Part shown: piece after piece, positions 1-10,105 of the stretch
Layout: each line of letters begins with the position of its first letter
How positions within the stretch are numbered: position 1 is the stretch's first letter
Assembly (NCBI GenBank): GCA_030604405.1
Contig: JAUVVY010000004.1
Location: forward strand, 22,853 to 86,852
Direction: 5' to 3'
DNA length: 64,000 bases
Source of the DNA: a bacterium
GTDB lineage: Bacteria; Armatimonadota; Zipacnadia; Zipacnadales; UBA11051
Program-made: the position numbers and the translations under genes
Notes under the pieces: model-generated
The model's input: only the letters and a program-made list of their open reading frames with translations
The model's database searches: none
Told to the model about the DNA's origin: nothing

Positions 1-6
1 TTCGGG

Positions 7-1188
7 CTAGATCCGCTCGACGATGGTGCATACGCCGAGGCCGCCGCCACAGCACAAGGTGGCCATGCCGACGGTCACATCCTGCCGCTGCATTTCGTAC
101 AGAAGTGTTGTCAGAATCCGCGCGCCGCTGGCGCCGATGGGATGGCCCAGCGCTATCGCCCCGCCGTTGACATTGACCTTCTCAAGGTCCCAGCCGACTT
201 CTTGAGTCAGTGCTAGAGTCTGGGCGGCGAACGCCTCATTCGCCTCGATCAGCTCGATGTCATCGAGAGTCATGCCGGCATCAGTCAGCGCCAGCTCAAT
301 GGCGCGTGCAGGTGCGATGCCGAATTCGTCCGGGGCCCGCGCAGATTCGGCCCAGGCGACCATCCGCGCCGGATTGTCCAGGTTGATGCCGGCGGCTACG
401 TCCGCTGAGACCACCACTGCAGCCGCCGCGCCGTCGTTGAGACCGGAGGCGTTGCCGGCAGTGATAGCGCCATCATTGAGGAAAACCGGTTTGAGCTTGG
501 CCAGTATTTCGACCGTGGTGCCGGGACGGGGATGCTCATCAGTGTCTATCACAATCGGGTCGCCCTTGCGCTGTGGGACCTCGAGGCTGGTAATCTCTGC
601 CTCAAAGCGGCCTTCTTTCTGGGCGACCTCGTAGCGGCGTTGGCTTGCGGCGGCGTATTCATCCTGGGCCTGACGCGATATGCCGCGTTGCTGGGCGAGT
701 CTGTCCATCGCAGCACCCATGTGCTCGCCGCTGAAAGCATCTTCCAGGCCGTCGCTGAGCATGCAATCAACCAACTGATAATGGCCCATGCGGCTACCCC
801 AGCGTGTGTCTGTGTCGGCAAGGGGCGCTCGGCTCATGCTCTCCATGCCGCCCGCTACGGTGACTTGTCGTCGGCCGCAGAGAATCGATTCGGCCGCCAT
901 GGTGATCGCACGCAAGCCGCTGCCACAGAGCATGTTGATGGTTGCTGCCGGTGTGGTGACGGGAATGCCGGCGCCGATGGCCGCCTGCCTGGCCGGGCCC
1001 TGTCCCAGCGCAGCGGAGATCACGTTGCCCATTAGCACATCTTGGACCTGCTCGGGTGTGATGTTGGCCCGCTCTAAGGCCGCCTTAATGGCGTGCGCGC
1101 CGAGCTCCGTGGCCGCTACATCTTTCAGCACGCCGCCGAAGCTCCCGACAGCCGTCCGCGCTATCGCAGCAATTACTGCCTCTGTCAC
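7..1188 (-). CDS. atoB: Acetyl-CoA C-acetyltransferase (thiolase)
   Basis: This is a thiolase that condenses two acetyl-CoA to acetoacetyl-CoA or runs the reverse thiolysis; it is cytoplasmic. The 393-residue length is typical of the family. The nucleophilic Cys88 lies in NMLCGSGL, the catalytic His is in [14 protein letters not shown], and the C-terminal acid/base Cys is in TLCCGGGLG (Cys379/380). Its ATG overlaps the stop of the upstream CoA-transferase by four bases (ATGA), so the two are translationally coupled. With the SDR reductase it forms a three-gene minus-strand operon. The context suggests ketone-body, acetoacetate or hydroxybutyrate-type metabolism; whether the enzyme is biosynthetic or degradative cannot be read from the sequence. 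Confidence 0.95.
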   Translation of the reverse strand: MTEAVIAAIARTAVGSFGGVLKDVAATELGAHAIKAALERANITPEQVQDVLMGNVISAALGQGPARQAAIGAGIPVTTPAATINMLCGSGLRAITMAAESILCGRRQVTVAGGMESMSRAPLADTDTRWGSRMGHYQLVDCMLSDGLEDAFSGEHMGAAMDRLAQQRGISRQAQDEYAAASQRRYEVAQKEGRFEAEITSLEVPQRKGDPIVIDTDEHPRPGTTVEILAKLKPVFLNDGAITAGNASGLNDGAAAAVVVSADVAAGINLDNPARMVAWAESARAPDEFGIAPARAIELALTDAGMTLDDIELIEANEAFAAQTLALTQEVGWDLEKVNVNGGAIALGHPIGASGARILTTLLYEMQRQDVTVGMATLCCGGGLGVCTIVERI

Positions 1189-2753
1189 TGCAGCTCACCT
1201 ATCCTTTGCGCAAGCCCCATCACCTCAGGGCGGAAAATCTCTTCCGGCATGGTCGTCAGATCATCGGATACTTTGAGCTCAAATCCGGTCTGGTCAAGGA
1301 TGTCCTTTTGCAGGTCCACGCCGGGGGCGATCTCGATCAGCACCAAGTGCCCATCTTGGAGTGTAAAGACAGCCCGCTCGGTTACATAGAGCACTTGTGT
1401 CCCGCGCTCTGCTGCGTACGGGCCGCTGAAAGTGACGTGCTCGACCTCGGGCACCAGCTTCTTGACCTTGCCCTCCTTAACAATGCGCAGTTTGGCTTCG
1501 CTTATCTCTACCTTGAGTCCAGCCGCGGTGAAGGTGCCACAGAAGATCACGCGCTGAGCGGTCTGGGTGATGTTAATGAAGCCGCCGCATCCTGTCAGGC
1601 CGCCGCCGAACTTGCTGACATTTACATTGCCGTGGGTGTCTATCTGGGCGCTGCCGAGGAAGGCCAGGTCCAGTCCGCCACCATCGTAGAAATCGAACTG
1701 GCTGGGCTGATCGATGACGGCATCCGGGTTGGTCGAGGCGCCGAATGAAAGCCCCCCGGCCGGCACGCCGCCGATTGCGCCCGCCTCAACAGTTTGCACC
1801 ATCTCCTCGATGATGCCCTCCTCGTTAGCTACGTCGGCGACGCCCTCCGGCATCCCGATGCCAAGGTTGATGACAGCGCCTGCGAACAGTTCCACTGCGG
1901 CTCGTCGGACGATGATCTTGCGCTCGCTCATCTCCATCGGCTCGATGCTTTGCAGGTCGATTCGCAACTCGCCGCAGTAGGTCGGGTTGTACTCCTCAGC
2001 AAAGGTCTGGTGGTGCTCGTGGGGCTCGGCGACGACTATCGCGTCCACCAGAATCCCCGGTACCTTTACGGTGTGTGGGTGGAGCGTGCCGGCCGCGGCG
2101 AGCCGTTCGACCTGGGCGATGACTATGCCGCCGGAGTTCCTGGCAGCCTGCGCGATCGGCAGCATCTCCCCGTGCATGGCCTCGCGTTCCATCGAGATGT
2201 TGCCCCTGCTGTCAGCGGTGGTGCCGCGAATGAGGCCCACGTCAATAGGCGTGGCTTTGTACCACAACCACTCGCGCCCGCCCAGCTCGATCAGTTCCAC
2301 CATGTCCTCGGTGGTCCTTTCGTTGAGCTTGCCGCCGCCGTTGCGAGGGTCAACGTAAGTGTGCAGGCCGATGTGGGTGATGGCCCCCGGCCGCCCCCCG
2401 GCGATATCTCTGTAGAGGTGTGCAATGACCCCTTGCGGCCAGTTGTAAGCCTCAATCTTGTTCTCCACCGCTAATTTGGCCAGACTCGGCACCAGGCCCC
2501 AGTGGCCACCGAAGACGCGTCTTACAAGACCTTCCTGGCCCAGATGATTAACGCCGCGACCGGCCCCGTCGCCCTGACCTGCGGCATATAACACCGTCAG
2601 ACCGGTTGGTGAGCCGGTCTGGCGGAACCGATCCTCGATAGCACGGTTCAGCGCCTCCGGACTGCCGGCGCCCACAAAACCTCCCACGCCCAGCGTGGCG
2701 TTGTCCGGAATAAGCTTGACGGCTGCTTCGGGTGTCATGACTCTTGGTGGCAT
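1185..2753 (-). CDS. Acyl-CoA:acetate/3-ketoacid CoA-transferase, fused alpha-beta
   Basis: This family I CoA-transferase has both half-domains fused in one chain of about 522 residues, as in YdiF or propionate CoA-transferase. It moves CoA between acyl-CoA and a carboxylate such as acetate or acetoacetate through a glutamyl-CoA thioester. The N-terminal half carries the [14 protein letters not shown] glycine loop, and the second half has [18 protein letters not shown] near residue 300, where the catalytic Glu is expected. I chose the ATG at 2753 because AGGTG lies seven bases upstream; a GTG at 2768 is in frame but lacks that spacing. It sits between the reductase (24 to 38 bp gap, depending on start) and the thiolase (4 bp overlap). 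The substrate is not determinable from sequence alone. Confidence 0.9.
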   Translation of the reverse strand: MPPRVMTPEAAVKLIPDNATLGVGGFVGAGSPEALNRAIEDRFRQTGSPTGLTVLYAAGQGDGAGRGVNHLGQEGLVRRVFGGHWGLVPSLAKLAVENKIEAYNWPQGVIAHLYRDIAGGRPGAITHIGLHTYVDPRNGGGKLNERTTEDMVELIELGGREWLWYKATPIDVGLIRGTTADSRGNISMEREAMHGEMLPIAQAARNSGGIVIAQVERLAAAGTLHPHTVKVPGILVDAIVVAEPHEHHQTFAEEYNPTYCGELRIDLQSIEPMEMSERKIIVRRAAVELFAGAVINLGIGMPEGVADVANEEGIIEEMVQTVEAGAIGGVPAGGLSFGASTNPDAVIDQPSQFDFYDGGGLDLAFLGSAQIDTHGNVNVSKFGGGLTGCGGFINITQTAQRVIFCGTFTAAGLKVEISEAKLRIVKEGKVKKLVPEVEHVTFSGPYAAERGTQVLYVTERAVFTLQDGHLVLIEIAPGVDLQKDILDQTGFELKVSDDLTTMPEEIFRPEVMGLAQRIGELQ

Positions 2754-2791
2754 CTGTTCACACCTCACTACCTGTTATCGCGCGCGGTTCC

Positions 2792-3550
2792 CTACATGTA
2801 CAAGCCGCCATTGACCGCTAGCACCTGTCCAGTTATGTAACCGGCCTGGTCTGATGCCAGAAAGACCGCGGCGGCGGCGATGTCCTCAGCCTGGCCCAGC
2901 TTGCCCATCGGGATCTGGGCGATCACCGCCTGGATGACCTCACCGTCCAAAGCTCTGGCCATGCCTGCATCAATATAGCCCGGGGCAATCGCATTGACGG
3001 TGATATTTCTGCGGGCAACTTCCCTGGCGACCGATTTCGTCAGGCCGATAATGCCCGCCTTCGATGCCGCATAATTCGCCTGACCGATGTTACCCGACTG
3101 GCCGACGACAGAGGATATGCTGATGATGCGCCCGCTTTCCCGCTCGCGCATGTGGTTGATGACCGCATGCATGCAGTTGTAAGCGCCAGTCAGGTTCACG
3201 GCAATCACCGCGTCCCAATCGCTCTTGTCGAGGTTCTTGATGGTGCGGTCCCTGAATATCCCGGCATTATTAACCAGGATGTCCAAATGACCGAAATGGT
3301 CGAGCACCTTTGCGGCCATCGCGTCCACCTGGCCCTGGTCGGTGATATCGGCGCAAACGGCTATGGCCTCCACGCCAGCCTGCTTAAGTGCGGCTACGAC
3401 CTGTTCGGCGTCGGCGGCATTGTCCTCGCCGGGCAGATCAACGTAATTCACGGCCACCGAGCAGCCCTCCTCTGCGAAGGCCATTGCCATAGCCTCGCCC
3501 AGGCCACGTGAGGCACCGGTAATCAGCGCGGTCTTGCCATCAAGCAACAT
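2792..3550 (-). CDS. fabG: Short-chain dehydrogenase/reductase, 3-oxoacyl reductase type
   Basis: This classical SDR of 252 residues is a cytoplasmic NAD(P)H-dependent reductase of 3-oxoacyl thioesters. The cofactor loop TGASRGLG is at residues 11-18, NNAG at 94-97, and the catalytic triad is Ser147, Tyr160 and Lys164 (YAASK). The C-terminal segment resembles FabG. The start is supported by GGAGG nine bases upstream. Because it leads an operon with a CoA-transferase and a thiolase, it may work as an acetoacetyl-CoA reductase or 3-hydroxybutyrate dehydrogenase rather than in fatty-acid synthesis. That is inference, so the fabG symbol reflects family only. Confidence 0.88.
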   Translation of the reverse strand: MLLDGKTALITGASRGLGEAMAMAFAEEGCSVAVNYVDLPGEDNAADAEQVVAALKQAGVEAIAVCADITDQGQVDAMAAKVLDHFGHLDILVNNAGIFRDRTIKNLDKSDWDAVIAVNLTGAYNCMHAVINHMRERESGRIISISSVVGQSGNIGQANYAASKAGIIGLTKSVAREVARRNITVNAIAPGYIDAGMARALDGEVIQAVIAQIPMGKLGQAEDIAAAAVFLASDQAGYITGQVLAVNGGLYM

Positions 3551-3610
3551 CTGTCTCGTCCTCCGATCGTTGTCTTGTGTGCGCCGGCGACTGCGAGTCT
3601 GTTGAGAGAA

Positions 3611-4726
3611 CTAGCGTGCTTCCACCTCGGCGACCCACATCAGATCAGGTCTCTGAACGGTGCCACCGCCTGATAGTTGATAGACGCGAAAGCGGTCCGT
3701 GGTCACTTCATCGAAGCAGAAAGTAGTGCACCGGGCCGGAGTAAAGCCTTGCTTGGGAGATGTGTACACCGTCTTCCAGTCTCCGCCCTCGGGCACCTGA
3801 ATCTCTATGTTCTGGCTGGTATGGCAGGTCGAGCCGGAATAAGACCAGTAAACGGTCACTTCCTTAATCGGTTTGGGCTGTGGCAGTTTGATCTCAATCC
3901 AGTGGGGCTGATCGTCTTCCGCCGAGGCCCACGTGACATCATTGCCCGCGCCCTCACCCGTGAGCATGTTGAAGCCGTCGGTCAGCGGTGCCACCGACGG
4001 GTAGTAGCTCATGTAATGGCTATCCACCTTAACCTCGACGGTGCCCGCTTCCGCCTGCACCCAGTTGGCGCTGGCGAGTTTTTCCAAAGTGGCTTTGAGG
4101 TGCAACTCATTTGACTGCGGAAAGGCATCTGCGATCTTGACGCTGACCTCGTGGCTGCCATATTCCAGATTGGCGAGGTTGAGAGCAATGCCGACTTGCC
4201 GCTCGCTGACCTGAGTGACGGATACTCTGTCGTCCACGATCAACTCCCCATCCAGAACGACCTTCAGCGAGCTCAAATCCAGCGCGTTTTCGCGGTCGGC
4301 CACACCCCATTCCAATACCTGTAGCGGAGTCAGCGTCGCTCTGATGTCCAGGACCGTGCGAGCCGGCAGCGCCTCACCATCGCCCTTGATGCCAAGCAGT
4401 ACAGGCGGCTTTTCATCGTAGAGGTCCAGCTCGGGCGGCGGATTGATGACCAGGAACAGCTCCGTGCCGCCAAGCTCCCTGGGGTTGAGAGACAGGACTA
4501 TGCGGTCGCCTTCGAGCTCATACTCCGCCCGCTGCCACTTGCCGCCCTTGGCCTTGATCAAGATCGCCATGTTCTCAGACGCCTGCTGAATCGGTGGAGC
4601 GACCCGTACCGGCACATTGGTGGTCAAGATGTAGATATCGGCACACACGGGGCGTGTGGCAGCGCCAGCAGCGATGAGCAGGGCGGATATTACGTACAAG
4701 TGTGTCAAGAATCCTCGTATTGTCAT
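3611..4726 (-). CDS. Secreted protein with C-terminal discoidin-like domain
   Basis: This predicted exported protein has about 371 residues. A signal peptide spans residues 1 to about 30 (hydrophobic run around YVISALLIAAGAA). The N-terminal two thirds are beta-rich and Ig-like, with no family I can name. The last roughly 150 residues, from about position 225, contain a discoidin/F5-8C-like pattern: NVTWASAEDDQPHWIEIKLP, then a strand series ending near the C terminus, suggesting carbohydrate binding. I placed the start at the ATG at 4726 because GAAGGGG lies six bases upstream; the ATG at 4732 directly abuts that site. It is divergent from the aldehyde dehydrogenase gene. No catalytic motif is visible. 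Confidence 0.7.
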   Translation of the reverse strand: MTIRGFLTHLYVISALLIAAGAATRPVCADIYILTTNVPVRVAPPIQQASENMAILIKAKGGKWQRAEYELEGDRIVLSLNPRELGGTELFLVINPPPELDLYDEKPPVLLGIKGDGEALPARTVLDIRATLTPLQVLEWGVADRENALDLSSLKVVLDGELIVDDRVSVTQVSERQVGIALNLANLEYGSHEVSVKIADAFPQSNELHLKATLEKLASANWVQAEAGTVEVKVDSHYMSYYPSVAPLTDGFNMLTGEGAGNDVTWASAEDDQPHWIEIKLPQPKPIKEVTVYWSYSGSTCHTSQNIEIQVPEGGDWKTVYTSPKQGFTPARCTTFCFDEVTTDRFRVYQLSGGGTVQRPDLMWVAEVEAR

Positions 4727-4908
4727 GATCATCCCCTTCGTCGGTTTGCAGCTAGCTGCGGAACAAGATATTGCAGAGTTCTACGCGCTAGCTGCTTTCT
4801 CCTGCTCAGAATCTCCTGCCGTTGAAGCTCTGCCGCGTATCTGTGGCAGGTGTCGGCGCACAGAGAACGAAAAGGTATGTGCACATACGACAGGGAGGAG
4901 ATAATCTG

Positions 4909-6387
4909 ATGAGTGCGGACAAGCGGATGTATGTAGGTGGCAAATGGGTTGCTAGCAGCTCCGGAGAGCGTACTGAATCGGACAATCCGGCGACGGGTGA
5001 GGTAATCGGCACGGTGCCGCGAGGCAATGTCGCTGATGTAGCGGCGGCAGTAGCGGCGGCCAGGCAAGCGTTCCCGGCCTGGCGCGATACCCCGCCGGAC
5101 GAGCGCGGGCGATGGCTGCTGAAGATCGCTGCGGCGATACGCGAGCACGCAGACGGATTGGGCGTCCTGCTGGCTCAGGAAAGCGGGCACTATCTGGGCA
5201 AGGCCCAGGGCCTGGTGGAATTCACCACCCAGAATGTCGAGTTCCACGCCGGCCTTGCAGACAAGGCGCGCGGCTCGACCATACCCACCGGCCCGGGCAG
5301 GCTGGCCATGACGAGGCTCGAGCCGGTCGGGGTTACCGGGCATCTGGTGCCGTGGAACTACCCGCTGTTTCTGATCACGCGCAGCGTAGCTCCGGCGATC
5401 GCGCTGGGCAATACGGCGGTCATCAAGCCCTCCAGCCTGACCCCGCTGATCGCGGTCGCGCTTGCGGAGGTTGTTGACGAAGCGGGCCTGCCTGCGGGAG
5501 TGTTTAACGTGGTCACAGGCATCGGCTCGGAGGCCGGCGCTGCACTGTCCGAGCATCCCGATGTGGGCAATATTACGTTCACCGGCTCAATCGAAACGGG
5601 GCAACTGGTGATGCGAGCGGCGGTCGCTAACATGACCAAGCTGACGCTGGAACTCGGCGGCAAGACGCCGGTTGTCATCTTCCCCGACGTGGGGGTGGAG
5701 ATGGCGAGCGAGGTCGCGATGCAGGGCGTGTTGTCACGCTGCGGGCAGGTGTGCATCGCCGGGACGCGGCTGATAGTCCACGACGACATCTACGACGACG
5801 TGGTCTCGCGGCTGGCCGAACGGTTCGCGCAGGTCAAACTTGGTGACACGATGGACCCGGCGACGCAGATGGGGCCGCTGGTGTCACAGGATCAGCGCGA
5901 GCGCGTGGAGCAGTACGTGGAGATCGGCAAACAGGAGGGGGCCGAGCTGGTGACCGGTGGCGCAAGGCCGGACGATCCCGAGCTGCAAAATGGCTATTTC
6001 TACCTGCCGACACTGTTTGCAGATGTCAGCAACGACATGCGCATCGCCCAGGAGGAGATCTTCGGGCCGGTGCTCGCCGTCATCCGGTTCAGCGACGAGG
6101 ACGAGGCGGTCCGAATTGCCAATGACAGCGACTTTGGCCTGGCGGCGGCGGTCTGGTGCAATGACACGACCAGGGCGATGCGGGTCGCCACACGGCTGGA
6201 GGCGGGCGGCGTGTTCGTCAACGAGTGGATCGGCGAGGACTTCAAGGCCCCGCACGGGGGATATAAGCTCAGTGGCATTGGCCGCGAGAACGGCTTTGAG
6301 TGCATCGAGCAGTACACCGAGGTCAAGCACATCGCCGTCAGCCTGCTGGACGAAAAGCCCGAGAACTGGTGCGATGCGCCGCTGTAA
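4909..6387 (+). CDS. NAD(P)-dependent aldehyde dehydrogenase
   Basis: This cytoplasmic enzyme of the ALDH superfamily oxidises an aldehyde to the carboxylate. The 492-residue chain matches family length. Oxyanion-hole Asn150 (PWNYPL), Lys173 (VIKPS), general-base Glu248 (LELGGK) and nucleophile Cys282 (GQVCIAG) are all present, so it should be active. The start at 4909 is chosen because GGGAGGAG lies eight bases upstream; an upstream in-frame start at 4822 lacks such a site. It is closest in feel to betaine-aldehyde or lactaldehyde dehydrogenases, but the substrate is not fixed. It stands alone on its strand, 12 bp from the convergent epimerase gene. Confidence 0.92.
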   Translation: MSADKRMYVGGKWVASSSGERTESDNPATGEVIGTVPRGNVADVAAAVAAARQAFPAWRDTPPDERGRWLLKIAAAIREHADGLGVLLAQESGHYLGKAQGLVEFTTQNVEFHAGLADKARGSTIPTGPGRLAMTRLEPVGVTGHLVPWNYPLFLITRSVAPAIALGNTAVIKPSSLTPLIAVALAEVVDEAGLPAGVFNVVTGIGSEAGAALSEHPDVGNITFTGSIETGQLVMRAAVANMTKLTLELGGKTPVVIFPDVGVEMASEVAMQGVLSRCGQVCIAGTRLIVHDDIYDDVVSRLAERFAQVKLGDTMDPATQMGPLVSQDQRERVEQYVEIGKQEGAELVTGGARPDDPELQNGYFYLPTLFADVSNDMRIAQEEIFGPVLAVIRFSDEDEAVRIANDSDFGLAAAVWCNDTTRAMRVATRLEAGGVFVNEWIGEDFKAPHGGYKLSGIGRENGFECIEQYTEVKHIAVSLLDEKPENWCDAPL

Positions 6388-6398
6388 CCGGCGGCCTG

Positions 6399-7568
6399 CT
6401 ATGCCATCTCTTCCAGGAGCTGTGCAATCAGCAGGAGCCCACGCGGCAGGTGGTAGAAGCCCTTCCACATCGAGCCTTTCAGTGTCAGGGCCGGCTCGCC
6501 GGTGCGGTGCAGATAGCCCAGCCATTCGCCGTGCTCCGGGTCGGGGAAATGCTCCCACGTCCAGGCGTGGACGCGCTCGAACCATTCCAGCATATCGGCG
6601 CGGCCGGTGAGATGGTGCGCCAGCAGCAGTGCATAGAGCGCCTCCACGTGCACCCACCACAGCTTCATGTCCCACTCCAGATACGGCGAGGGCAAGCCGG
6701 CGAAATCGAGGAAATAGAGCAGCCCGCCGTGCTGCTCGTCCCAGCCTCTTTCCAGTGCCCACTCAATGATGTCCACCGCACGCTCGCGAATGTCCTCATC
6801 TCCCCTGTGCCGCGCCTCGTGGAGCACGAACCAGGCCGACTCCACAGCATGGCCCGGGTTGAGCACGCGCCCGTCGGGAGTGTCGGCCAGCGTACCGTCC
6901 GGCCAGACATTCTCGAACAGCGCTCTTGCTTCAGGATGCGCGTGCAGATCCAGGATCCGATGGAGCATCTCGTCGCCGATTTCGTCGTATCGCGGGTCCG
7001 ACTCTGCGGCACGCAACTCCTGCATCACATTGAGCAGGATCATTGGCACCGCATGCGTGACCAGCCGCGGGATTTCGGGGTAAGTGAGGCTGTCGAGGTC
7101 AGGCTGGCGGGACAAGTCCAGGGTGCGCCAGAATAGCTCCTGGGCCTGCTGCAGTGCTTCCCCCTCGCGGCTGGCACGGGCGTATTGGCACAGGGCGCAA
7201 ACAGCGAAACATTCCGAGAAGATGCCCCACGGGAGCGTAGTCCGCCGACCGTCAGCGGTGACGGCGAAGTACATGCGGCCGGTCTCGTCGAAGCAGTGCT
7301 GCCGGATGAACTGTACTCCGCGGCGGGACGCTTCCAGCCACTCGGGACGCGGCTCGACCGAGTTATAGATGCGCGCGAACATCCACACGAACCGCCCTTG
7401 CAGCCACACGTACTTGGTGGTGTCGTAGAGCGTGCCCTGGCGGTCGAAGCAACTGAAAAAGCCGCCGTGCTCCGGATCGGGGGAGCGCTGCTCCCAAAAC
7501 GGGATCACGTTCGCGGTCAGTTCGGTGCGGTAGAGATCTGCCAATTCCCGTGCGCGTTCGGCATCCAT
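6399..7568 (-). CDS. N-acylglucosamine 2-epimerase (AGE) family sugar epimerase/isomerase
   Basis: This alpha/alpha-barrel enzyme of 389 residues belongs to the AGE superfamily, whose members interconvert N-acetylglucosamine and N-acetylmannosamine, isomerise mannose and fructose, or epimerise cellobiose. Catalytic-type histidines are visible at His240 (NPGHAVESAWF) and His373 (YHLPRGL), and the barrel motif KLWWVHVEALYA is at about 302-313. GAGGTG lies six bases before the ATG. The cytoplasmic location (no signal peptide) and glycan-catabolic surroundings suit sugar interconversion downstream of polysaccharide breakdown. The exact sugar cannot be assigned. Confidence 0.88.
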   Translation of the reverse strand: MDAERARELADLYRTELTANVIPFWEQRSPDPEHGGFFSCFDRQGTLYDTTKYVWLQGRFVWMFARIYNSVEPRPEWLEASRRGVQFIRQHCFDETGRMYFAVTADGRRTTLPWGIFSECFAVCALCQYARASREGEALQQAQELFWRTLDLSRQPDLDSLTYPEIPRLVTHAVPMILLNVMQELRAAESDPRYDEIGDEMLHRILDLHAHPEARALFENVWPDGTLADTPDGRVLNPGHAVESAWFVLHEARHRGDEDIRERAVDIIEWALERGWDEQHGGLLYFLDFAGLPSPYLEWDMKLWWVHVEALYALLLAHHLTGRADMLEWFERVHAWTWEHFPDPEHGEWLGYLHRTGEPALTLKGSMWKGFYHLPRGLLLIAQLLEEMA

Positions 7569-7652
7569 CGGCTCACCTCAGAGGCTCGCAAAGTGGACAC
7601 ACAAGGCGATCCTGATGCCCCTGTGTTCGTCGCCTTCGTTCCGGCATGGTCT

Positions 7653-8768
7653 TTACTCATATTGCCCGTGTTCGGCGACGGTTTCGACCATTGCCACTAG
7701 GTTGTCCCATTTGGCGTCGGCCGGGATCTCGTCTGCGGTGACCATCACGTAGGCGCCACCCGGCATTCCTTCCTCCAGGCAGCGCAAGGCCTCTTTGCGG
7801 GCTTCCTCCACTGTGCCGAAGGCCAGCACCACACAGTCGAAATTTCCCATCGCGCAGAACTTACCCGGATATTGCTGCTTCGCCTCGGCGAGAGTAATGT
7901 CGCCTTCGTTTTGCTCGAAGGTCTCGATGTAGTCAGGGCCGGATTCGACCATCATCGGCAGATACTTGCGGATCTTGCCCAGCGTGTAGAAGCCCACGTA
8001 CTTGCCCGGCTGGCTGTGGACGATCTCGCATGTTTCGACCATGTCCGGCAGGATCCACTCTTCGAACATCTCCGGGCTCATGCCGGAGCCGGTGGCCCAG
8101 CAGATGTCGTAGTACAGCACCTCGTTGGGAGCTTGCAGGAAGGCCTCCAGACTGCGGCAGGTGAGCTGCCCGACCAGATCAAATATCTCGTGCAGCAGGT
8201 CGGGATAGTCATACAGGTCCATCAGTATCTCCGCCAGGCCGCGTACATTGCCGACCTGGGTGAACGGGCAGCTCATGGCTATGCTGGCGACGCCATCTTC
8301 GCCCATGTACTCCCAGTGCTCGCGGGCGCTCGTGGTGTCAATCTCGTAGGGGCTGGCCAGGGTTGCCTCCAGATAGTCGCGGTATATCTCCCAGTCTTGT
8401 CGCTCCTTAATCTCGTACACAACCTTCTTGTTAACCATGGGGTCGTGCGGGACCATCCCCCATACTGTCTGCGAGCGGAGTTCGCCTTTAGGGGTGTAGA
8501 GCACTCCGTCGCTGATGCGGCGGCCCTCCGGCCCTTGTGTCTCCGTGCTTTCGCCCCGGTAGGTCTCCGGCAATTGCGTAATGACGCTGACGCTGTGCAT
8601 CCCGCGGAAGTCGGTTGAGCCGAGCCGCTGATGGAGCTCGAAAACGTCCTTCCAGGTGCCCCGTCCCAATATGGCATTGGCGAAGCGGTTATAGATGAGC
8701 GGCGCCACCGGCACCTGATCCGCTGTTCCACCGCGCACGGCGGTCAAGAATGCTTCTTTTCTGGTCAT
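7653..8768 (-). CDS. Uroporphyrinogen decarboxylase (URO-D) family protein, paralogue 1
   Basis: This 371-residue URO-D superfamily TIM-barrel protein is probably not a haem enzyme: the organism carries at least three such paralogues here, all among catabolic genes. In the MtaA/MtbA corrinoid methyltransferase branch a His-x-Cys pair binds zinc. The aligned segment here is GFYTLGKI, with Tyr261 and Leu263 at those places, so the metal site is lost. The start at 8768 has AAAGGAG seven bases upstream; a start 90 bases further upstream would add an unrelated N-terminal tail. It follows the DegT aminotransferase by 14 bp, probably in one operon. The function is unknown. Confidence 0.82.
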   Translation of the reverse strand: MTRKEAFLTAVRGGTADQVPVAPLIYNRFANAILGRGTWKDVFELHQRLGSTDFRGMHSVSVITQLPETYRGESTETQGPEGRRISDGVLYTPKGELRSQTVWGMVPHDPMVNKKVVYEIKERQDWEIYRDYLEATLASPYEIDTTSAREHWEYMGEDGVASIAMSCPFTQVGNVRGLAEILMDLYDYPDLLHEIFDLVGQLTCRSLEAFLQAPNEVLYYDICWATGSGMSPEMFEEWILPDMVETCEIVHSQPGKYVGFYTLGKIRKYLPMMVESGPDYIETFEQNEGDITLAEAKQQYPGKFCAMGNFDCVVLAFGTVEEARKEALRCLEEGMPGGAYVMVTADEIPADAKWDNLVAMVETVAEHGQYE

Positions 8769-8782
8769 TTTTGCGCTCCTTT

Positions 8783-9994
8783 TTACGATGTCATAACCTG
8801 ACGGATAGCTTTCACCTGCGCGCGCAGGCTGTCCGGGTCCACGGCATGGTGAGTCCACAGGCTGAATGTGCGCTTTGCTGCCTCTTCTGCTTGGGGGCAG
8901 GTTCCCGAGTCGTAGCGAACATAATCCGGCAGCGGGCAGCCCAGCGAAGTCCGCCGCTGCTCGTTCATCTCCTGGAAGACCGCCTCCAGGTAGTTGACCT
9001 CCGAATACGCGCCGACGCCGGTGTCGTGCTCCTCGCTCAGCCGCCGGTTCAATTCCTCCACCGTCATGCTTTCGACCATCACGTGGAAATTCCAGTATAT
9101 CGGGTCCGTCTCCGGGTACACATACTGCAGTTGCAATCCCGGCACGTCATCCAGCTCCTCGTGGATGATAGCCACCAGCTCCCGCCGCCACGTGTTGAAC
9201 TGCTCGATCCTACTGAGCTGCGCCACGGCAACAGCGCCCTGCAGGTCGGTCATGCGGTAGTTATGCCCGAAGCCGAAGTGCCCCCGGTTGCATACTCCGC
9301 CTACCGGCTCGGGAACCGGCCGCTCCAGCGCATACCGGTACCAGGGCATGCCGCAGTTGGCGTAGAGCATTGCACGTTTGTAAGCCTCCGGGTCATCGGT
9401 CGCGATCATACCCCCCTCGCCGGCGGTAATGTGCTTGCCCTGCTGCAGACTGTAACTGGCGCAGTCGCCCAGCGTGCCGACTTTCCGGCCCTTGTAGGTC
9501 GGGCCATACGCTTGGGCGCAGTCCTCCATCACCGCCAGGTTGTGGGCTTCAGCCACTTCGAGAATGGGGTCCATGTCTGCCGGCTGGCCGGCCAGGTGAA
9601 CCACCACCACGGCCTTGGCATTTGGGGTGATGGCCTGCTCGATGGCATCAGCGGTGATGATGAGATTGCGCGGGTCAACGTCGGCGAACACCGGCACTCC
9701 ACCCAGGGCCACGACCGACATCGAGGAGGCGATGAACGAACACGGGGGGCAGATAACCTCATCGCCGGGGCCGATCCCAAGCCCGGCCAGCGCAGCCTCG
9801 TTGCCGCCGGTGCCTGCACTCAGCGCCAGGACGTATTTGCGGCCCAGCCACTCGCCAAAAGCATCCTCGAAGCGCGCCACGAACGTATCCTCATCGTCAG
9901 CCCGCCATAATCTCTGTGAATCGAGCACCTGCTTCACATTGGCTAAGTCGTCTTCTCCGAAAATGTCGCGGTCGCCGAACAAGTACTCGGACAT
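8783..9994 (-). CDS. DegT/DnrJ/EryC1/StrS family aminotransferase
   Basis: This PLP-dependent sugar aminotransferase-type protein of 403 residues has the fold of aspartate aminotransferases. The expected PLP-binding Asp158 is in MEDCAQAYG, and the Schiff-base Lys187 is in SLQQGKHITAGEGG. Members usually aminate a keto-sugar nucleotide; some act on cyclitols. AGGAG lies about eleven bases before the ATG. It is immediately upstream of URO-D paralogue 1 on the same strand with a 14 bp gap. No sugar-nucleotide dehydratase or glycosyltransferase is nearby, so a catabolic or regulatory role is as likely as cell-surface synthesis. Confidence 0.88.
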   Translation of the reverse strand: MSEYLFGDRDIFGEDDLANVKQVLDSQRLWRADDEDTFVARFEDAFGEWLGRKYVLALSAGTGGNEAALAGLGIGPGDEVICPPCSFIASSMSVVALGGVPVFADVDPRNLIITADAIEQAITPNAKAVVVVHLAGQPADMDPILEVAEAHNLAVMEDCAQAYGPTYKGRKVGTLGDCASYSLQQGKHITAGEGGMIATDDPEAYKRAMLYANCGMPWYRYALERPVPEPVGGVCNRGHFGFGHNYRMTDLQGAVAVAQLSRIEQFNTWRRELVAIIHEELDDVPGLQLQYVYPETDPIYWNFHVMVESMTVEELNRRLSEEHDTGVGAYSEVNYLEAVFQEMNEQRRTSLGCPLPDYVRYDSGTCPQAEEAAKRTFSLWTHHAVDPDSLRAQVKAIRQVMTS

Positions 9995-10105
9995 CTGAAG
10001 CCACTCTCCTATACCTGAACAGAATACACGGTGCGCGGACCTGCGTTGCGAGTTCGAGACATGGCGCGAGCTTCAAGGCAAAGCACCTTCGACCTTCGCG
10101 TTATA